Assembly: GCA_905221615.1 (NCBI GenBank)
Contig: CAJNDT010005999.1
Coordinates: 186,001-250,000 of the forward strand
Direction: 5' to 3'
DNA length: 64,000 nt
Origin: Symbiodinium sp. CCMP2592
Lineage: Eukaryota > Sar > Dinophyceae > Suessiales > Symbiodiniaceae
Shown here piece after piece: positions 43,501 to 55,680 of the stretch. The notes under the pieces were generated by a model. The model made no database searches. It saw nothing but the letters and a program-made list of their open reading frames with translations, and was not told where the DNA came from. Each line of letters opens with the position of its first letter. Within the stretch, counting starts at the first letter, position 1. The position numbers and the translations under genes were made by a program.

Positions 43501-45217
43501 CATCGTTTGGCAGACCTTAGACTCACGGAATGGAAATGTGACTCTTGGTGTAGCAGCCCGACTGTCGTATTCCGTTTGAGTTCAATTGACGAAAACACGC
43601 AATGTGATTTGCCAGGGCATCAGTAGGAACCGTTGGCGCCAGGCCTTGAGGTACTTCCGCTAGAACAGGGCCGCTGGGCCGTTGGGAACGTAACCGGAGC
43701 TACAAGTATTGCAGTTTTCATAAGCAGCCTGCTTCAGGTCAGTGGCAACGAGGCCAGGACAGCGAGAGATCGACTCCTGTATCACAGTTTGAAAGATCTG
43801 TCTGTGCTGCGGCGATTCGACGACTCTGAAGGCCACAGTTGATGCGCAAGGGTTTCTCGCTTCGGACTCAGTCGATGGATACATGGGCTCATTCGACTTG
43901 CACTCCACTCGAGATGGTGTAGAGGCTTTGAACATGGCAGCGCAAAGGTATGCAAAGGTTCCCGAATGAATTCGTGGCACTGCCCAGATTCCTCGACAGC
44001 CACTCCAACACAGCAGTCGTCCGGATGATGAGGCAGCCTGAGCATCTGAGAAGCTTTCAGCCGACGAGGGATCCTGGGGCATGGCCGACGGTTGATTGAG
44101 TAGATGAGCACGTGTGCTTGCGAGGCTTGTGACTGATGGTGTGCTGGATTGTCCACAGTTGCTGGCCCACTGCGTCGTCCTCCCTCATCACAAGAGTGCG
44201 AAAGAGCCATGACGCTTCGCCGCGCGGTTGCTGCGGCTCTGCTGGCCGGCCGTGAGTGATTGCAATCTACTGTATGGACTCCAGCAAAGAGCTGACACAG
44301 ACTACAGACTGAGACTGTAATTACTAGATTACTAGAGTGCGCATCAATCACTGACCCAAATGCAGGCGATACATCCTAGTCCTAGACTTGTGACAGGCTT
44401 GTGGGCTGGCCGACGAAGTTCACGTGCCGTTGGTTCGCAAGCCGAGGACTGCAGCAGTCTGGTGGTGCAGTTCGTGTGCATGACTAGTAGTGCAAGGAGC
44501 TCGTTTAGTTGGCTTTGCAATCTCACGTATTCTAAAATCCCATTGAAGGAGACCAACCAAGTGTCTCGCAGTATTTACATCCCAATGTCCGCAAGAATGC
44601 AGCACGTTGCCTTGCCTCTGATACGCGGCCCCAGCATCTCGATATAAGTGGAAGCATGGACAAATATTCTGTCTGACCGCGGAGCTTGCTCTCAGGCTTG
44701 CAGCCCAGCCGGTCTCTAGTTTAGACCTAGAAATGCTTAGATATCGCTTCGGATAACATCCGAAGCTCGCTATCCCGGATACCGCCTGAAGGATGTCGCA
44801 AAGATGTTGTTTGCACGGCGCATTTCTGCCTCAAGCCAAGTGGTGACATCTTTATGCGTCGCTCTGCAAGAGTGGAAGTACAGCATAAGCACCAAGCCGT
44901 AAAGCTGCGCGTAGGATTTTGTAGAAAGATTTTGCAGAAATACACATGGTTCGTGTTACTTTCGGCCAGATCCTGGCAGCTGCTAGCGGCAAATCCGAAA
45001 TCCGTGAAATCGAAACATGAGCTTCGCAGAATGAAACTCACCCAAGCTCCCGCCTCAGTGTATGTGTGGAGAGCGTAGCTACCCGGCAGCAGTGAACAGA
45101 CTCGTTGCCCCTCAATGCAACACCCTTCAAGAGACCTTCGGCAGAATTGTTTCATTTTGATCTTTTTTCGCTTCTTCTGACTTCTGCTAAAAATATCGCG
45201 CCTCGCTTCGCCTTGCC
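43501..45217. other. No gene recognised
   Basis: Open frames on both strands of 60-235 codons, the longest on the minus strand (44727-45434), which overlaps the start of the + strand gene at 45218 and looks like its shadow. More exons of the leucine-rich-repeat gene may lie at the left. Confidence 0.35.
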
Positions 45218-46045
45218 ATGCGGCGGGGCGGCCCCGGCCGACGAGAGAGAAGCCGAAGTCCTCCTCCTCGGTCTCTGCTGAGCGAGTCGGGTCGGACGCG
45301 ATGGATTTCGAAGATGTTGGCTTCCTTCGGACGCTATCCGACCAACCGGCCCCCTGGTCTCCGGGTCTGCGACCAAGGCTCTTTCTCCCTGACGGGCTTG
45401 ATGGAGACTTGGGGTCATCGCGAAGGCGTTTCACGTCAAGAAATTCTGCATGCAGTGAGGGTCCACATGTTCCATGAGGACCAAGTGCAGCTGCGATTCC
45501 AGATCGAGCAGGAGCGCGAAGATACCGTCATCCGCGTCATGCCGAAGAGGGGCCAGCACTTTGACCGTGGCAGGGCAGGGAGATCGGAAAGGTCTCATCA
45601 GGGCTCGAGATGGCGAAACTTGTCCTCGGATGCCCCGCGGTCTCGGGCAAGGCCTGGGCCAGAAGTTGATGACGGGGTGCCAAGCCGCGGTGCACGTGGT
45701 GGCAGTGCTCCTAGCAGCTCCACCGAAGCCTTTCATCCAGTGCGCCCGATCCCCAAGAAGGCGCCTTTGCCTCCGCCTCCGTCGCATCCATCCTTCCAAG
45801 AGAGGACCGAGAGGAAGGCACCGAAGCCGGTGGCACCTACACCGGTGAAGGCCGAGCCGGCGCCGGACTATGGAGATGAGCCGGAGTCAGCACCGGAGCC
45901 ACCATCGCCACCACCTGGAGAGCATTGGGAAGAGTATGAAGATGGAGGACATCCTTGGTTCTTCTACTCCGGTCCCAAAGGGCAGTGGTGTTGCCAAGGG
46001 CCGGGCAAGGAGGTGTTGCCATATGAGACACTGAACTTGGAGTGA
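45218..46045 (+). CDS. Intronless ORF, KptA/Tpt1-like N-domain, Pro-rich middle, WW-like tail
   Basis: ATG at 45218 to TGA at 46043, 275 codons. The N-terminus is Arg/Ser-rich (RRERSRSPPPRS). Residues ~31-110 (SKMLASFGRYPTN, LRVCDQGSFSLTGLM, ILHAVRVHM, VQLRFQIE, VIRVMPKRGQ) follow the layout of the N-terminal winged-helix domain of RNA 2'-phosphotransferase KptA/Tpt1 (S-K-x-L, G-x-h-x-h-x-x-L, V-x-x-x-x-x-x-R-F, I-R-x-x-x-G), but the NAD-binding ADP-ribosyltransferase half is absent. Residues ~115-225 are disordered and Pro/Ala/Glu-rich. The end, HWEEYEDGGHPWFFYSG then GQWCC, has the W-x-x-Y ... F-Y-x-G-x-x-G-x-W spacing of WW/GYF-like peptides. It contrasts with its split neighbours by having no intron. 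Confidence 0.65.
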   Translation: MRRGGPGRRERSRSPPPRSLLSESGRTRWISKMLASFGRYPTNRPPGLRVCDQGSFSLTGLMETWGHREGVSRQEILHAVRVHMFHEDQVQLRFQIEQEREDTVIRVMPKRGQHFDRGRAGRSERSHQGSRWRNLSSDAPRSRARPGPEVDDGVPSRGARGGSAPSSSTEAFHPVRPIPKKAPLPPPPSHPSFQERTERKAPKPVAPTPVKAEPAPDYGDEPESAPEPPSPPPGEHWEEYEDGGHPWFFYSGPKGQWCCQGPGKEVLPYETLNLE

Positions 46046-47305
46046 TCCCACTGCACTTGGAGCAGACTTCTCCGACTACGCTAACCAAGACTTTCTACAG
46101 CGATCGCTTTCACCACGTTTGCATTAGGCCTCCGTCTCACTCATTGCTCATTGACCTAGAGGGCGTGCTACGGTACCGCGCGGGCGCCAAACGTGTGATG
46201 ATGGTCTATAGTTTAAGTGTGTAGCGGTGTAGCAGCAAGATGGCATTTTGAGCACAAAGTCGATTCCGTGTTTGAGGGCAATGTAGCAGAGTACCTGTTT
46301 CAGTCGTGCTGTTCATCTGTGCATGTGGGCCAAGTTTTGGTGTCATGCTGTGGCAGCTTGAAAGCTACGCATTCGGCCGCCAAAGATGATCTATCTGTAT
46401 CTAGATGTACTAGCTTTGAGCTCACAGACCAACTGTTTCCAGCTTCGACCCCAAAAGTCCTCCAACCTCGAATGTCAGGACTGCCGCGGGGATTCGAAGC
46501 CTTCGTCGGCACTGGCAGCACCTGCGAGCCGAGAGCGAAGGCATGTGTGGTTATGGGCCATTAGTTATGGGTGCTGCGTTCCGTCTTGAGAGTGAAGGAT
46601 GCTTTGGGACTTGGGTGTTTTGCAGACGGTCTTGAGTGGTTTTGGGGCTTCTGGATTTGCGTTTCCACAAGTGCAGTCGAATCGTCAAATAACGTGTTTG
46701 GAGGTAGCATCCGTTGTTGTCTTAGTGGTGGGTTTCAGATTGCTGTCTGGTGTCCGTCGTGGCTACATGTGGCTACCGTGGATCTTTGGACGTGCATTCC
46801 CTTCATGTGGTTGTTGTGTGCACTTTTGTTGTTACCCTCTTTTATTGTTCGGTGTTTACGCACACGTGGGTTTTTCACCCAGCTCCGCAGTGATTCTGCT
46901 GGGTTGCTGTCTTCACAAGGATAGGGCATCTGCAACGACTTTTCGCCTGTTCAGTACAGTCTTTGCAGTTCTATGCTTTATTTGACCTTTCTGATCATGA
47001 AATTGCAGCAGGAACGATCATCATCAGCAGTTCTGAAAGCTGGTGAGGAACAAAAACTTCGTTGAAAGATAGAAATCGAGAGTATTTAGCTCGGAACAGT
47101 TCCTCATCGAATGCTTGAGCAGATCAGTAGACGAGACAGATGTTGAAACAGCATCCAGCGCAACTAGTTTATCGAGTTTCCAGGAAATGCTGCAGGAGTC
47201 CAAGCTTTCCTTCTGCCAATCACGTGACCAAGGCATGCATGGCTTGTGCACTTAGCCCAGCATGTGAACACCCATCTCTGCGGATGCCTTGGCTGTTTAT
47301 GGGTT
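46046..47305. other. No gene recognised
   Basis: No domain on either strand. T-rich around 46600-46900. It may hold upstream exons (signal peptide, propeptide) of the protease gene that follows; none could be identified. Confidence 0.4.
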
Positions 47306-47324
47306 TTGATCTTGATCAGGTAAT

Positions 47325-50300
47325 GTGCTGCCATACGTCCAGATCAAGGACTACCAGGCTGGAAATGTCTGTATTTCAAAGCAGACTTGGCGGAAAGTCG
47401 GGCATGGATATCATTTACCCGTGCAGGACTCGGAATACTATGGACCCGTGTCCATCGGAACGCCTGGGCAGCAGTTCACGGCCTTTCGGAATAAACAAGG
47501 GTCTGCAGGGTCAATACAACTCCTCCAAGCTTGCAGCACCGGCTGTCGGTAGCTTCATGTAGTCGCATTGCCCATCCAGCATGTGGGAAAGAAGGGTTTG
47601 CAGGTGCAACAACTTCGCGTTAAGGCGAAGCAGGGCTTCTTTGCTTTTATGTACGACGATGCATTCATAAGTTGTGCTTACATCACGGCAGCGCTTAAGC
47701 ACCGCAACATGTGATGCAACTAGCGGCTCGATTCCGTGCATGCTTAACGCCACGTGGCTGAGGTGATTTACGACACTGGCTCCTCAAACCTCTGGGTGCC
47801 GAGTGCGAAGTGCATCTCAGAAGCTGGACCTGACCTTTCCTGTTGTCGCGAGGGCCGCTGTCGTGATGTCGTAGACGCACCATGCGAACCTATTGAAAGC
47901 CAAGAAATCCTGCAGCACGCACAACCGTTATGATGCCAGCAAGTCCAGCACGCCGCTCTCTTGCATGTGGTATGATTCAAGCAGCTGCAGTCCCACGGTC
48001 TGTTTCATCCGAGATACCAGCCGGACGGGCGCAAGTTGATCTTGCCTTATGGGTCGGGAGCATCTGGGCAAGAACGGCTTCTCATGTTTTCCGCAGCACG
48101 GTCCTCGAAAACCGAAAGGAGCCGAGAGTCATTGTGCACTCATCAGGTGTGCGCCGGGACCTTGATCGCGGACAACGTGAATGTGGGCGGCATTGACACT
48201 TTGCAATGTCGGAGCTTCGCTTTGGGCGGGCTGCACTTCATGTCTCCGCCTGCATCCGCCTGCAGTTGCAGCTCAGGATTTGAGCAATGCCACCGTGGGT
48301 TCAATCGTACTGGAGCCGGGGCAGATCTGGGTGCTCAGACAGCACTGGAAATCCACGGCCTTTCAGCCATCGGCAAAGATTGTCAGGTGGAGAGCCCCTT
48401 CGATGGAATCCTTGGCCTTGCCTATCCGCAGATTGCCATGCCAGCAGATCCGAACAATCCAGTGCTCCCGCCCTTCGACGTGATGATGACACTCGGACTT
48501 GCAAAGTGCGCAGAGAGCGCATTCTGATCTGACCTACAGCTCCTGCCACAGGAAGAACAAGCTGGTCAAGCAGGGGATGTTCTCCTTCTTCCTGTCCACC
48601 TGCAGGTTCCATCACGTTTTTCAGTTCCCCCAGCTGCTACCCGGCAGTACTTTGCATTCTCTGCGTCTATTGCGCCTAGTAATAGGAGACTGCATATGAC
48701 CCACCGCTACATATGAGGCACCGCTAGAACGGCCCTTGGGTTTCGAGATTTCCGACGATCACACCTCAGATGGTTTCGTGGAAAAAGCTTGTCCCCGTTA
48801 TTTCATTAGATGACATCCTCACATGCAGCGATGGCTCCCTCCGATGGTGCGAGTTCGTGGGTTCATGATGACCATCGGAAGTTCGGCTGTCGATGTCGAT
48901 AGGAGAGACCAACTCTGATGACCATCATCGTGCATTGTGAAAAGTAGGAAGGATAACGCTCGTCTTGTCCGGTGTACTGGCAGCTCGGGACACCTCGCCC
49001 CGAGGGCCGACCTTCCTAGGCCTAGGCTCAACGGATAGTGACGTAAAATCGTAGATTTGGACTGCGGATAGCTGTGAGGGTTTTTGGCACTAGGGTGCTG
49101 TGGGCCCGAGACCGCTGCAGAAGATGCAGGAACTCGTCCGGGATCGGGGTTGCGTCTGACACGACCACAGCTGTCGATGGTGGTTGTATCGATTGCACAC
49201 ATGTGACGGTCGACTCGGTAGTTGAGCAAGGGCGTGCATGTCGAGATCCCCATCCGTAAAATTTGGACAATCTCTTGTCAAGCTAAACACTAGGTCCAGA
49301 TCCTTCACCGCTCATTCAAACCAGCCACATCCGGGGAATGGCGACGTACTGTCTGCAGCTTGGGTCGTCTGCGATTGCTGCCGAGCCGGCTGAAATAGAA
49401 GCCACAACCAAGACATGCTGCCCTGAATCGGTCGGTGCCGAACCAGCACGGCAAAAAGCAAACACCGTCCGGCCAGTTCAGGGCCAACGGCAGCGGGTCG
49501 GCCTTTCCAAGGAGTGTTTCTGCGTTGACGAAGAAGCCAAGAACCGTCGGCGATGCTTATGTGGCTCTTTTGTACTGGACTTCGTACTAATATGTGCAAA
49601 GGGACATAGTGACATAGTACAGAACAGGCAGAGCTCCTCCAGAGAAGAGCCGAAGCCCGTCCCCCCGCCTTTTCGGAGGCCCCCGAGCGGCCACGGCGGA
49701 TCCGAGAGCTGTGACGGCTCCAAGCTGACTTTGGGTGGCTACGACAAGTCGCTCTTCAGTGCCGTTGCCTGATCTTGGTGCATGGTTTGGCTTCGGAAAA
49801 TGTGCATGCTTAACTTCATTCCACGGGGAACCCTATAAGCGTGGGACGTTGAGTTTTGCTTGCTATTGTGGCGAGGTGGGGAGATCACGTGGGTGCCAAA
49901 CACTTTCTACCAGAAGATGTTGGGCTACTGGCTCGTGAAGGCAGTGGTTGCGGACCGTTAGACGACATGGTTTGCCAATGCTCACGTGCAGGCAGACAAC
50001 TTCGCAGTGAAGGGAGAATCTCTTGCCTGCAGTACTCCCATCATCGGCTGCCCAATGGCCCGGAACTTTACCGAAGGATTGCCATGTGTTACTTTTTAGA
50101 GAATTTAAGGCGTCGACCTGACTGAGGTCGTTGACACCGGCACCTCGGTGATTGCAGTGCCTCCGCTGCAGCTCCTTGGCTGCCTGTGCGGGAGGAGTCG
50201 GAGTGGGGGCCTTGAGGCTTTCTTAGGCCCAGAAAATCTCTGAGGTTCGTGAAGATCAACCAGACGATCGGCCACCTTGCAAGCGACTGCTCCAACGTGA

Positions 50301-50830
50301 AGTCCCTCCCCACGCTGACCTTCACCCTGGCGGGCAAGGCCCGGAGTTCCTTCGTCCTTTGCCTTCCCCCTCCCAAAAAGGCCCTCCTTCTCAGCCTCTT
50401 AAAAGGACTTCAGCCTGGAGCCGGACTTCTACGTGCTGCGGGGTGCGGATGACAACGGTGCGGACGAGTGCGAGCTTGGCATTCAAGGCAGCCAAGGGTC
50501 AAAGGTATAGAGCCCTGACCCGTCTAAGTACACAACCTTCCCCAAGGCCTTAGCTGAGCGATTCCTGTTGGACATGCCTTCTGCATAAGTCTCTGAAAGG
50601 CGTCTCTGCCGGTGTCCCTGGCCTGCTGCTTGGCATGCACCAGGAGCCGACCACAGATTTGGACGTCCTTCGAATCCAGGAGCACAAGACAGTTGCCGTG
50701 CTATGTCATGAGGTGGATTTTGGGTGACCCCTTCCTCCGCAAGTACTACAGCATCTTCGACCGCGATGCGAGCAGGGTCGGCTTTGCCACTGCAAAGCAT
50801 GAAGCCTCTGAGACGATTGTACATGTCTGA
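47325..50830 (+). CDS. Pepsin-type aspartic protease (family A1), multi-exon
   Basis: Ordered + strand exons match the pepsin fold: DSEYYGPVSIGTPGQQFT (about 47429-47482); VIYDTGSSNLWVPSAKC with the first catalytic Asp at 47772-47774; HNRYDASKSSTPLSC (47920-47964); LPYGSGASGQ (about 48040-48069); GTLIADNVNVGGI (about 48157-48195); PFDGILGLAYP (about 48396-48428) with FDVMM; NKLVKQGMFSFFLS (about 48556-48597); GSKLTLGGYDKSLF (about 49710-49753); YWLVKAVVA (about 49927-49953); VVDTGTSVIAVP with the second catalytic Asp at 50133-50135; SDCSNVKSLPTLTFTL (50283-50330); DFYVLRGADDNGADECELGI (about 50418-50480); WILGDPFLRKYYSIFDRD (50714-50767) and RVGFATAK. The stop is TGA at 50828-50830. Both catalytic motifs, the Tyr-flap region (YGSG) and the C-terminal ILGD are intact. 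The N-terminal signal and propeptide are not seen. Proteases of this type act in acidic vacuoles or are secreted. Confidence 0.88.
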
Positions 50831-53493
50831 GATTGAGGGATTGGGAAACGTGAGAAGAAAACTGGACCGCATCAGGCCAGGCGCCCCAAGTCAAGACAGA
50901 CTTCGACATGTTGCGTCTCCGTTTCCGCATCCCCACCCAGAGAGCTGGTCGTCCGTGACAGGGTTGTTTGAACCTCACGTCGAACTCTCCAGCCCTCGCC
51001 AAAACAGTCCAGGGGCGTGTGCACCCTGGCCTGCTTTAAGTAGAGTCTTAGAGATGGGCAACAGTCTCGTCTGATTATGTGTGGCAGTGAAAAATGCGTA
51101 GCAGCCCCAGCCGCTTGCGTTCTGTTGTCTTGGCGATGGTGCTTTCGGTCATTTAGCTGTCAGGAGCTGCAGGGTGTGAGCAAGGCCTCGCTGGCGATGG
51201 AGGAGGAGGCATCTCGTTCGGCGGTGCGACATGGTAGTACTGTGCTTGAGCTACAGCAATGGATGTGCCACGTGAGCTGCAGCTTCGTTGGAAGGACTGC
51301 AACTGCTGGGTGTGCAATCGCTGGCGCGAGACAAGGTGGCAACAGTAAGTTTGAAACCGCCTGTGGCCGCGCTTTAATAAAGCGGCGACTAGGCTCAGCT
51401 ACGTGCCGGGCATTTCTGGCCCTGACGTTTCAGATGTTTGGGCTCGGCCCTCAGATGCTAGGCATCGCACCTCCGACGAGAGTTGTGAAGGCTGTTGAGA
51501 CTGTTCCCTGGTATTTTCTTGACCCAGGTGTTTACCTCGATCGACGGCTTCACCACGCCGCTCAAGCTTCAACGCATTGGCGAGGCGCGGCCGGGGCGGG
51601 CTGGGAAAGGATCTCAGAAAACGACCTGTGTGGACTCTGAAAGGAATTCGTGACCTACGTCATGGCTGCTCCGGGGCTGGAGCCCTGATCCACTCAAAGG
51701 GTTCTCGTCGTATAATATTTCCTGCCCCTCCGCCCATGAAAGCTTCTCGAAAAGTGTCGCTGTCGCTCTAGGCCCCTGCGCTGCGTCTTCCAAGCCGGGA
51801 CATCCCTTCTGTGCTCCCGAACTGCGCCAGAGGCCTGCGATCGGTCCCAACCCCCCTCCCCCAACCCCCGCCGCGGCAAGTCGCATCCGACTCTTACGTC
51901 CGAGCAAGGTGGAGCTTCGGGAGATGGTTGCTGCCATGAAGGGCGGACTGGGCGTCTACTCCTCCACCAGCCTCGCTGGCTCGGCTTACCGCTATGGCCG
52001 CTGTAGCTACGCATGGCTATGCTGTTTTCCCATGCGGTGAGCAGCATTCGTTCGGTGCCAGGTATTTCGCCTGTGCTGGGCAAGGATGGCTGGCGCCTTG
52101 GGCAGTGACTGCGTGAAGATGGCCTGCACCTACAGGGAACCTTTGACAAACGGGTGTATCCAGTGGTGATGAAATCAAGGCTTGAGATCCTTCTGCCAAC
52201 AAATACAAGATGCATGACTGAAGCAGAGGGTGGAAGAAGATGACATGATGAAGGAAGTGCATAATCTCCATGCTAAGACATTCCAACGTTTAAGGTAGTT
52301 TGTGTGTGTGTGTGTAAGAACGGCGAAGTAGCTCGGTATTCCGATGGGAAGTTTGATCCTTGCTTGGACCGTATCTCTAAGCACCCTTCACCCAAGGTCC
52401 GGCGCTTCGTCTCCGGCGCGCGCGTCTGCCGGTTGAGGCGGCATGGCCGAGCCTTGAATAGGATGTCGTGGTCCAGAAAGTTTGCCAACGGAAGTCAAGC
52501 ACCCTTGGAGGAAGACGACGAAACGGCTTCGCCTGCTGTGTCTGGGCTTGCGAAGAGTATCCGGCCAATGCTAAGGCAGGCCAGCCGGGCAGGGTTCGTG
52601 CCGAGGCCGATTCCGCTCCTCTCGATGTGGATGTAGACACCTTCAGCACGATCATGGTGGTGGCGCGACCCGCAGACGAGTGGTTCTGACCTGATTGTTT
52701 CTCCGCGATGGTGGCTTCTACTGATTTCGGACCAACAGCCAGGCCAGTGTGCACGGCCTACATTCCGCGGCTGCCTGGCGAGCTGACGTCCAGCACCGGC
52801 CCACGCCAGGTGTGGCATGAGACACGCAGTCAACTGCCGGGCAAGATATTCCACAAAGCATATTGCCATCGCACTGGGCCTCAACGGACCTGCCGCGGCC
52901 CACCTGGACAGACTTAACGTGTTTCGCAGAGCGGTGGACTCTGCGTCTGCAACTATCTGCACCACCGAGCCTCACCGAGCCTTTACTCCATGGCTTGGCG
53001 ACGGGGAGAAACACCCTCTGACAGGCATGGAACATCGAGAGTTCACTCTTCGCCCCTCACTTCGAGGCTCACGTTGGAGTTTTGAAAGAGGAGGCCTCGT
53101 AAATAGTACCTCCTGAAGCACCTGACTTGCCAGCCCCTGACCTCCAAGCAGTTCTGTACGGAGCTCAGCCCGGAAAAACTCCTGCGGCCGGGGTTCTAGC
53201 TGGGTGCCGCAGTGCTGAGATGTGCAAGCATGCTTTCATTGTGGGTTGCCATGGGTTGTCGCCCTCATAGCCTAGAAGTGTGAACTGGAGGAAATGTGCT
53301 GTAGGCGATCACGTGAACTAGTTCGCCGGCTGAGGCGAAAGGTGTCTGGATGCCGACTGGCACTTGTCGAAAATCTGGCGCCTCGTGCCGGATGAGGCGC
53401 GGCCTTACTGTGGTTCTCTGATGTTCTGGAAGCGACCAGCCCGGGGCCCTTACCGGAAACCGCGCTTATAAACAAAATCCTCAAGCTCCACAG
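50831..53493. other. No gene recognised; short GT tract
   Basis: The + strand frame 51077-51640 (187 codons) reads MFGLGPQMLGIAPPTR among low-similarity sequence and might include an exon. A short (GT)n tract lies at about 52299-52314. Nothing else could be supported. Confidence 0.35.
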
Positions 53494-54254
53494 GTGGAGC
53501 GAGCGGGTATTCGAGATCTTCTACGGAGCAAGTACGCCGAGATGAAGGCTGAGTGCAGTGGCAAGGAGTGCAGGGCGTGGCGACCTCGCGATGCGTCGCG
53601 CGGCGAAGCGCTGCAGGTGCTCTACAGCTCCTTGTGCTCGGTGGACTGGAGTGTGCTTCATGGCAAGGAGAGCACTGAGGGGTGCTTGGCTGACCATCCC
53701 CAGCTCTGTGGACGGCTTGCGACAGTTGCGACACCGAAGCTGCTGTACAGCCACCATTTGGTCAATCGCCTGCGCTTGTCCGGTCAGGACCCGAGGCGAC
53801 TTGCCTTCGGGATCGGCCCCTTCGAGTTCACGCACATGTGCAGGGCTTGTGTGGTGTGCAGTGGCACAGCAAGAGAAAGGGCCTGTGGGGTAGGGTCAGT
53901 GTGGGCACCAGTTTCGCCGCTCTGCTTGGAGACTGGTAGCCGGTAGCCCAGACTTCAGGCTCGTGCAGCACAACTTGATTGGGCAGGCCGGATGCCCAGC
54001 TTGCTGGACGTCTAGTGTGGAAAGCCGTTCATACCCGCAGTGACCATCGACATAGCAGCTTAGCACCGAGTACGACAACTTATGTAATTCGTAGACCTTC
54101 TTCATGCTCAAAGTGTGTGGCAGCACAGCCCACGAGGACCTCTCCCTAAAGGAGGCAGATGCGCTGTTCATCACCTCGGCCTTGCCTCCCAAGGACAAGC
54201 ATCTGAAAGCTGAGCAGTGGAATTCTGTCACTCGCTATTCCTTTGCTTCCTGTC
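53494..54254 (+). CDS. Possible exons of an unknown host gene
   Basis: Two + strand patches look protein-like: 53494-53860 (IRDLLRSKYAEMKAECSG, ALQVLYSSLCSVDWSVLHG, LATVATPKLLYSHHLVNRL, GIGPFEFTHMC) and 54104-54250 (FMLKVCGSTAHEDLSLKEAD, LFITSALPPKDKHLKAEQW). A possible link is an intron at about 53860-54100. No domain recognised. Confidence 0.35.
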
Positions 54255-54984
54255 GAATCGTCGACAGTCGACCGTGATACCAAACAGCCTTGCGTGCACT
54301 GCTTGCAGCCGTGCCGCGAGGATACGAAAAAAATGCTCGAGGAGTTCTGCACGGAGGCATGTTACCATTTAGAAGGTTTGTTGGCTTGTTGGGCTTCTAC
54401 AGCGGGAACCTTCCATTTATCGGGGTGACCTCCTCTTCGCACTGCATGGAACGCGGCATCGATCACTGCCAAGAGGAAGTCCAGCAGGCATCGCCACCAT
54501 AGTTTTGATTGACAATGCACATGTTGTCTTGACATGAGGGCCGAATCGTCCAAAGACATGGCTTTTTCGAGCATCGCCCTCAGCGTCTTGTCTGTTCGCC
54601 GGAGCCATGCCAGCATGTCCGAATTTGCTGAACCCGTTCGGCCTTGCGGCCTTTCCAGGCTCCTGGTCAGATTGGCCATCTGTGCGGTGCTTGGCTTTGA
54701 CCTTTCCTGCTCCAGCAGGCAGCGCAACAAGCCAATCCAATTGCCAATGTTCACAACGCCCGGGATATGCCCGGCCTGTATGGCCCTTGAGTCTCAGACT
54801 ACTTCGCCGTGCTTCCGAGAGTTCTTGACATTCTTGAGCTGTGGAACGGGATTCAGGCTTCGCTCGCGGGAACGAGTCTCGGGGCACATCGAAGGCGCAC
54901 ATGCAATGGTATGCTGTCCATGCACAACGGGCTTGCATGTCCAAATTAACGGGTTGTCCTAATAGCCTAATATGTCAAAAGAAT
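54255..54984. other. No gene recognised
   Basis: Overlapping short frames on both strands. It ends exactly at the left edge of the 116-bp repeat. Confidence 0.4.
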
Positions 54985-55100
54985 AGTTACTTGCAACAAA
55001 GCTTGCCGACTTGCAAGACTTATGTCAGGAGACGTCTGCCAAAATGGCTCTGCCATTTTGGCCCAAGATCGTGGACCGTGGGTCCTTCATAATTTGAAAC
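54985..55100 (+). repeat. 116-bp structured leader, copy 1
   Basis: Identical, base for base by eye, to 59319-59434, with sharp edges: the flanks do not match. It contains three inverted repeats: CTTGCAA (54990-54996) with TTGCAAG (55011-55017); GCCAAAATGGC (55038-55048) with GCCATTTTGGC (55052-55062), loop TCT; and GGACC (55073-55077) with GGTCC (55081-55085), loop GTG. Bases 55052-55067, GCCATTTTGGCCCAAG, match the 3' part of the dinoflagellate spliced leader at 15 of 16 positions. It ends 34 bp before the ATG of the first cistron. Confidence 0.97.
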
Positions 55101-55487
55101 ATTCGCTCCCGCTTTCTCTTTGCGACCGTCGATCATGGCACTCACTCCCGTCGCCAATGTCGATGACGTCCTGGCTTCCAGCATGGAGACCATTGAGAGT
55201 TTGGTGCCCCCTCGTGATTTCGCAGACAGTGATCAGGAATGGGAAAAGCCCGACGATGAAGTGGCTTTGGCTCGTGCTACCTTGGCACACAATGTCCATG
55301 CCCATGAGGATGAGTCGGCCAATTCGGCATTGGCCTCCTTCACGACTTTGGAGGTGGATGACACCAGCATGGACTTGCGACTCCAGGAAATGGAAGCTGC
55401 CATGAAACGGCTGTTGGCCAAGGGCAGCGAGATGGTGGCGGTCAAGGAAGACAGCCCCTTGTCCAAGGACATGGACACCACGGGATC

Positions 55488-55680
55488 GGAGGTGCCAACC
55501 ACAGGTGACTTTGTCCCTGAGGGTGCTGCTACTGATGACCCCATGGACAAGCCGGCGGTGCCAACCACAGGTGACTTTGTCCCTGAGGGTGCTGCTACGG
55601 ATGACCCCATGGACAGGCCGGAGGTGCCAACCACAGGTGACTTTGTCCCTGAGGGCGGCGACACGGTGGCCAAGGACGAT
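55488..55680 (+). repeat. 66-bp in-frame tandem repeat, three units
   Basis: GAGGTGCCAACCACAGGTGA or its variant starts at 55488, 55554 and 55620. Units 1 and 2 are nearly identical; unit 3 diverges after its first half. It encodes three copies of a 22-residue Thr/Gly/Asp/Pro-rich peptide. Confidence 0.95.
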
